Shown here in pieces: positions 61,785 through 64,000 of a DNA stretch of 64,000 nucleotides. The notes under the pieces are model-generated. The model saw only the letters and a program-made list of their open reading frames with translations, had not been told where the DNA came from and made no database searches. The stretch's first letter is position 1, and each line of letters starts with the position of its first letter. The DNA is from Duganella sp. CF402 (lineage in GTDB: Bacteria; Pseudomonadota; Gammaproteobacteria; Burkholderiales; Burkholderiaceae_D): positions 3,896,520 through 3,960,519 of the forward strand of contig NZ_FOBG01000001.1 in NCBI RefSeq assembly GCF_900109645.1, read 5' to 3'. The position numbers and the translations under genes were made by a program.

Positions 61785-62315
61785 TCAGGCGAGTTCGTTG
61801 ACGTTGTTGCCGAGGCTGGCGGCGCTGCTGGTGCTGCCAGAAGCGGCGGATTTGGCGGCTTGGGCCATGTCGTAGACCAGTTGTTCTTGCTGCGTTACGG
61901 TGCCGTCTTCGTTTTTGTCGGCCGCTTCGTAGGTTTTGGTGGAGCTGCTCGAACTGACCGAGCTGGCGCCGCCGCTGGCGCCTTGTGGTGCGCCACCGCC
62001 CTGCGGGCCGCCGGCGCCGCCTTGTGGACGTGGCGGTTTGAAGTCGCCGCTCTTGATCGCCGACTCCAGGTCATCCTTGGTGATCGATCCCGTGCCTTCC
62101 TTGTCGATCGCTTCGTACTGCTTGGTCGCGTCTTCGCTCGAGACGCCTTTGGATTCCAGGCCTTTCACGAATTCGTCTTTGGTCACCGAACCGTCGGTGT
62201 CGGTATCCATGTCGCTGAAGACTTTGGACGCGAGGCGCGCTGCGCCTTTCGCTGGATCGAAGGTGGTGGCGCTGGTGGCGGTGCTGCTGGACAGGCTGCT
62301 GATTGCTGAGGTCAT
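61785..62315 (-). CDS. EF-hand calcium-binding protein
   Basis: This 176-residue protein has two canonical 12-residue EF-hand loops (DTDTDGSVTKDE and DKNEDGTVTQQE). A degenerate loop (DKEGTGSITKDD) lies between them, next to the first. A flexible Gly/Gln/Pro/Ser linker (about 95-125) separates the loop pair from the last hand. There is no signal peptide; the Ser/Thr-rich start MTSAISSLSSS resembles proteins exported by other routes or cytoplasmic calcium buffers. The gene is single. Roles in calcium signalling are inferred only from the motif. Confidence 0.85.
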   Translation of the reverse strand: MTSAISSLSSSTATSATTFDPAKGAARLASKVFSDMDTDTDGSVTKDEFVKGLESKGVSSEDATKQYEAIDKEGTGSITKDDLESAIKSGDFKPPRPQGGAGGPQGGGAPQGASGGASSVSSSSSTKTYEAADKNEDGTVTQQEQLVYDMAQAAKSAASGSTSSAASLGNNVNELA

Positions 62316-62407
62316 GGCTCTTACTCCGTAGTTAAGGACAATGCTGCTCCTGTTAACGAACTAATCCATGTATCTATGACCCCACCAAGTGTAAAGCGAG
62401 GTAAAGA

Positions 62408-63424
62408 TCAGCCGACGCGCACCACCATCAAGCCCGCACGCAGGCCAACGCGCACATCGGGATTGGGAAACACCACCAGCTCTTCCGGGAACTGCACGGT
62501 GTAAATCGTATCGCCATCACGCGCAATCTCTTCACCTTGTTTCATGGCGGTGAAGTTGTGCGTCTCTTTGCCGAACGCCATTTTGAACTGGTCGCTCAAC
62601 TTGATGATCTGGCGCGCGGTATTGAAGATATGCGGACGCTGCGCACCTTCGCGCTTCGGTGCACCGCGCAGCAAATCATCCAGCGCTTGCGATGCGTCCT
62701 TGAACTGCGCCAGGTCGTTCTGCCCCAGCGTGCCGATGCGGCCCAATTCTATCGTGGTCCCCGCCGCCGCATGATGCTCGGACGAGTAGTAGCTGTACGT
62801 CCCCACGGACGCAGGATTCATGATGATGGCGCCGATGCCTGCAAGGCCAAGCCAATCAATCAACGCACCGCGCGCCGCATCGGGAATCAGCTCAGGCACG
62901 ATGGCGAAGGTCGGGTACACCGATGGACGGATGGCCGTGTGCAGGTCGAGGTGCCAGCGCACCGGACCTGCATCCTTGAAGAACGCGGTGGTGGCCGCGA
63001 TCATCACATCGGCGCGCGCGGCTTCCACCGTGCCCTCCAGCGTACCGCGCTGCTCACGGAACATGCGGTTCAGGTCTGCATCGATGAAACGCTTGCCGGC
63101 GCGGATAGCGCTGATGCTGCCGACGCAGAGCATCAGGTCGACCGCCAGCGCGGAAGGCTGATGCGACAGGGCGTCCAGCAAATACGCCACGACTTCGATC
63201 GGCCCGGTCTCATCGCCATGCACGCCGACGGAGATCAGCACCGCTGGCCGCGCGGCGTCGCGCACGCCGCCAGCAACCTTGATCGTGATGATGCCGTCCG
63301 CCGGCTCGGCGACCGTGAAGCCGGCCGCCGTGAAGCGCTGCGCGACGGCGCTGAAATCCGCCTCCGCGAGGGCGCGGACCGCCGGCGGCAACTGCTCCGG
63401 CAATGCTGCTGGTGAATCAGTCAT
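62408..63424 (-). CDS. astE: Succinylglutamate desuccinylase
   Basis: AstE hydrolyses N-succinylglutamate to glutamate and succinate, the last step of arginine succinyltransferase catabolism. The start at 63424 (MTDSPAALPEQLPPAV) gives 338 residues. Zinc ligands are seen in SVGVHGDETGPIEVV (His and Glu) and WHLDLHTAIRPS (His). The catalytic Glu lies probably in TTIELGRIG. It follows an unidentified gene by four bases on the same strand. Other ast genes are not visible and may lie beyond the window end. Confidence 0.9.
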   Translation of the reverse strand: MTDSPAALPEQLPPAVRALAEADFSAVAQRFTAAGFTVAEPADGIITIKVAGGVRDAARPAVLISVGVHGDETGPIEVVAYLLDALSHQPSALAVDLMLCVGSISAIRAGKRFIDADLNRMFREQRGTLEGTVEAARADVMIAATTAFFKDAGPVRWHLDLHTAIRPSVYPTFAIVPELIPDAARGALIDWLGLAGIGAIIMNPASVGTYSYYSSEHHAAAGTTIELGRIGTLGQNDLAQFKDASQALDDLLRGAPKREGAQRPHIFNTARQIIKLSDQFKMAFGKETHNFTAMKQGEEIARDGDTIYTVQFPEELVVFPNPDVRVGLRAGLMVVRVG

Positions 63425-63428
63425 CGTG

Positions 63429-64000
63429 TTACGCCGCCAACGCCGTGGTGCTGGCGTTGACCGCCTCCGACAAGGCCCACACATCCAGCATGGCTTGCTC
63501 GAGATCCGTCGCCGCCGCGTAGCCCGACAAACCCAGCGTGTTGGCGACGACTTCCACCGCCTCCGCCGCCGTGTGATCGCCGGTGGCCTGCTTCAGCACC
63601 TGCGACAGCAAGCGTTGCTGCGTGCGGCGCAGCGCGTTCTGCGCATAGCTGCGCAGCTGTTCCTGCGAACGGCTGACCGCCGGCAGTTTCAGGCCGCGCT
63701 CCAGCGTATCGATGCCGACTTGTGCGCGCAGCGCCAGGCCGACTTGCAGGAAGGCCGGCAAGTCCATGCCAGCAGGACGCTGCACCGACAGCGCCGCAAA
63801 CACAAACGCCGCCACGGATTCAATCGCATTGACCGCTTTCCATGCACGCACAAACTCGGCGCGCAGGCCGGCGGTCAGCTCGGCATCCGACTGGCCGTCG
63901 CCGGCCGACAGTTGCGCCAGCGTTTCGGCCTTGCCGAACAACGCGGTCAACTCGGCCACGCCGTTGCGCAGCTGGTCGGCAGGCACCGACAACGCACCTT
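63429..64000 (-). CDS. Helical protein of unknown function, 5' end beyond the window
   Basis: The frame runs from a TAA at 63429 to the window end without an ATG, so the N-terminus is missing; a TTG at 63992 exists but the frame is open past it. The visible 190 residues are predicted to be mostly helical and Ala/Leu-rich, for example AELTALFGKAETLAQLSAGD and SQEQLRSYAQNALRRTQQRL. No known domain is recognised. The four-base gap to astE suggests one operon, but the role is unknown. Confidence 0.7.
   Translation of the reverse strand, partial: GALSVPADQLRNGVAELTALFGKAETLAQLSAGDGQSDAELTAGLRAEFVRAWKAVNAIESVAAFVFAALSVQRPAGMDLPAFLQVGLALRAQVGIDTLERGLKLPAVSRSQEQLRSYAQNALRRTQQRLLSQVLKQATGDHTAAEAVEVVANTLGLSGYAAATDLEQAMLDVWALSEAVNASTTALAA

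Overview
The window looks like the chromosome of a betaproteobacterium of the Oxalobacteraceae (Massilia / Duganella / Janthinobacterium type). The grounds are a high G+C content with very dense coding, Burkholderiales-type gene order (lptD-surA-pdxA-rsmA with amgK-murU divergent to lptD; exbD-exbB-dapB-bamE divergent to fur), a three-subunit transhydrogenase, and a dispersed palindromic repeat typical of Beta- and Gammaproteobacteria. This placement rests on reading the proteins; no search was run. I saw no rRNA, tRNA, CRISPR array, prophage or insertion sequence.

Positions 1-8000: an ExbB/ExbD-dapB-bamE operon, fur, hrcA (convergent with fur across a nested palindrome), a HAD phosphatase, a secreted metallophosphoesterase and two tandem paralogous lipoproteins. 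Positions 8000-18000: the envelope-biogenesis operon lptD-surA-pdxA-rsmA, and divergently amgK-murU-pepP-ubiH (cell-wall sugar recycling, a proline peptidase and ubiquinone synthesis). Positions 18000-27300: an SDR oxidoreductase behind a large inverted repeat, pntAa-pntAb-pntB, NUDIX-mnmA, a receiver-only protein without its phosphoacceptor Asp, an Xni-like flap nuclease, a GST and an FMN-dependent glutamate-synthase-like protein.

Positions 27300-32700 hold an accessory toxin-antitoxin remnant and iron genes. BrnA antitoxin is intact, but its partner brnT, which lies in an apparently gene-free stretch, carries a single in-frame TAG. Next come feoA-feoB plus a Cys-rich small protein, divergent from bfd-tonB, then a PNPOx-like protein and bacterioferritin. 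Fur-box-like sites lie in both intergenic regions.

Positions 32700-40200 form a sucrose locus resembling the Xanthomonas sux system: LacI regulator, TonB-dependent receptor, GH13 amylosucrase/sucrose hydrolase, fructokinase and MFS sugar transporter, almost all translationally coupled. The promoter before the receptor gene can be read directly, with one LacI-type palindrome in its spacer and a second 56 bp upstream. Positions 40200-44100 carry a GST, purB, and cytochrome b561 with two YceI proteins.

Positions 44000-49200 form a coupled unit of sterol-desaturase-family hydroxylase, Ser-type arylsulfatase and anaerobic sulfatase-maturating radical SAM enzyme. It is divergent from a TetR regulator with a perfect palindrome between them, and is the best candidate here for a little-described pathway. 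The rest (49200-64000) holds an S46 dipeptidyl peptidase, an FMN reductase, a degenerate metallo-beta-lactamase-like protein, an M14 peptidase, an FUSC transporter, an EamA exporter, a diguanylate cyclase with a Pro/Gly/charged-rich periplasmic insert, several very small proteins, an APC permease, an EF-hand protein, astE and a gene cut by the window end.
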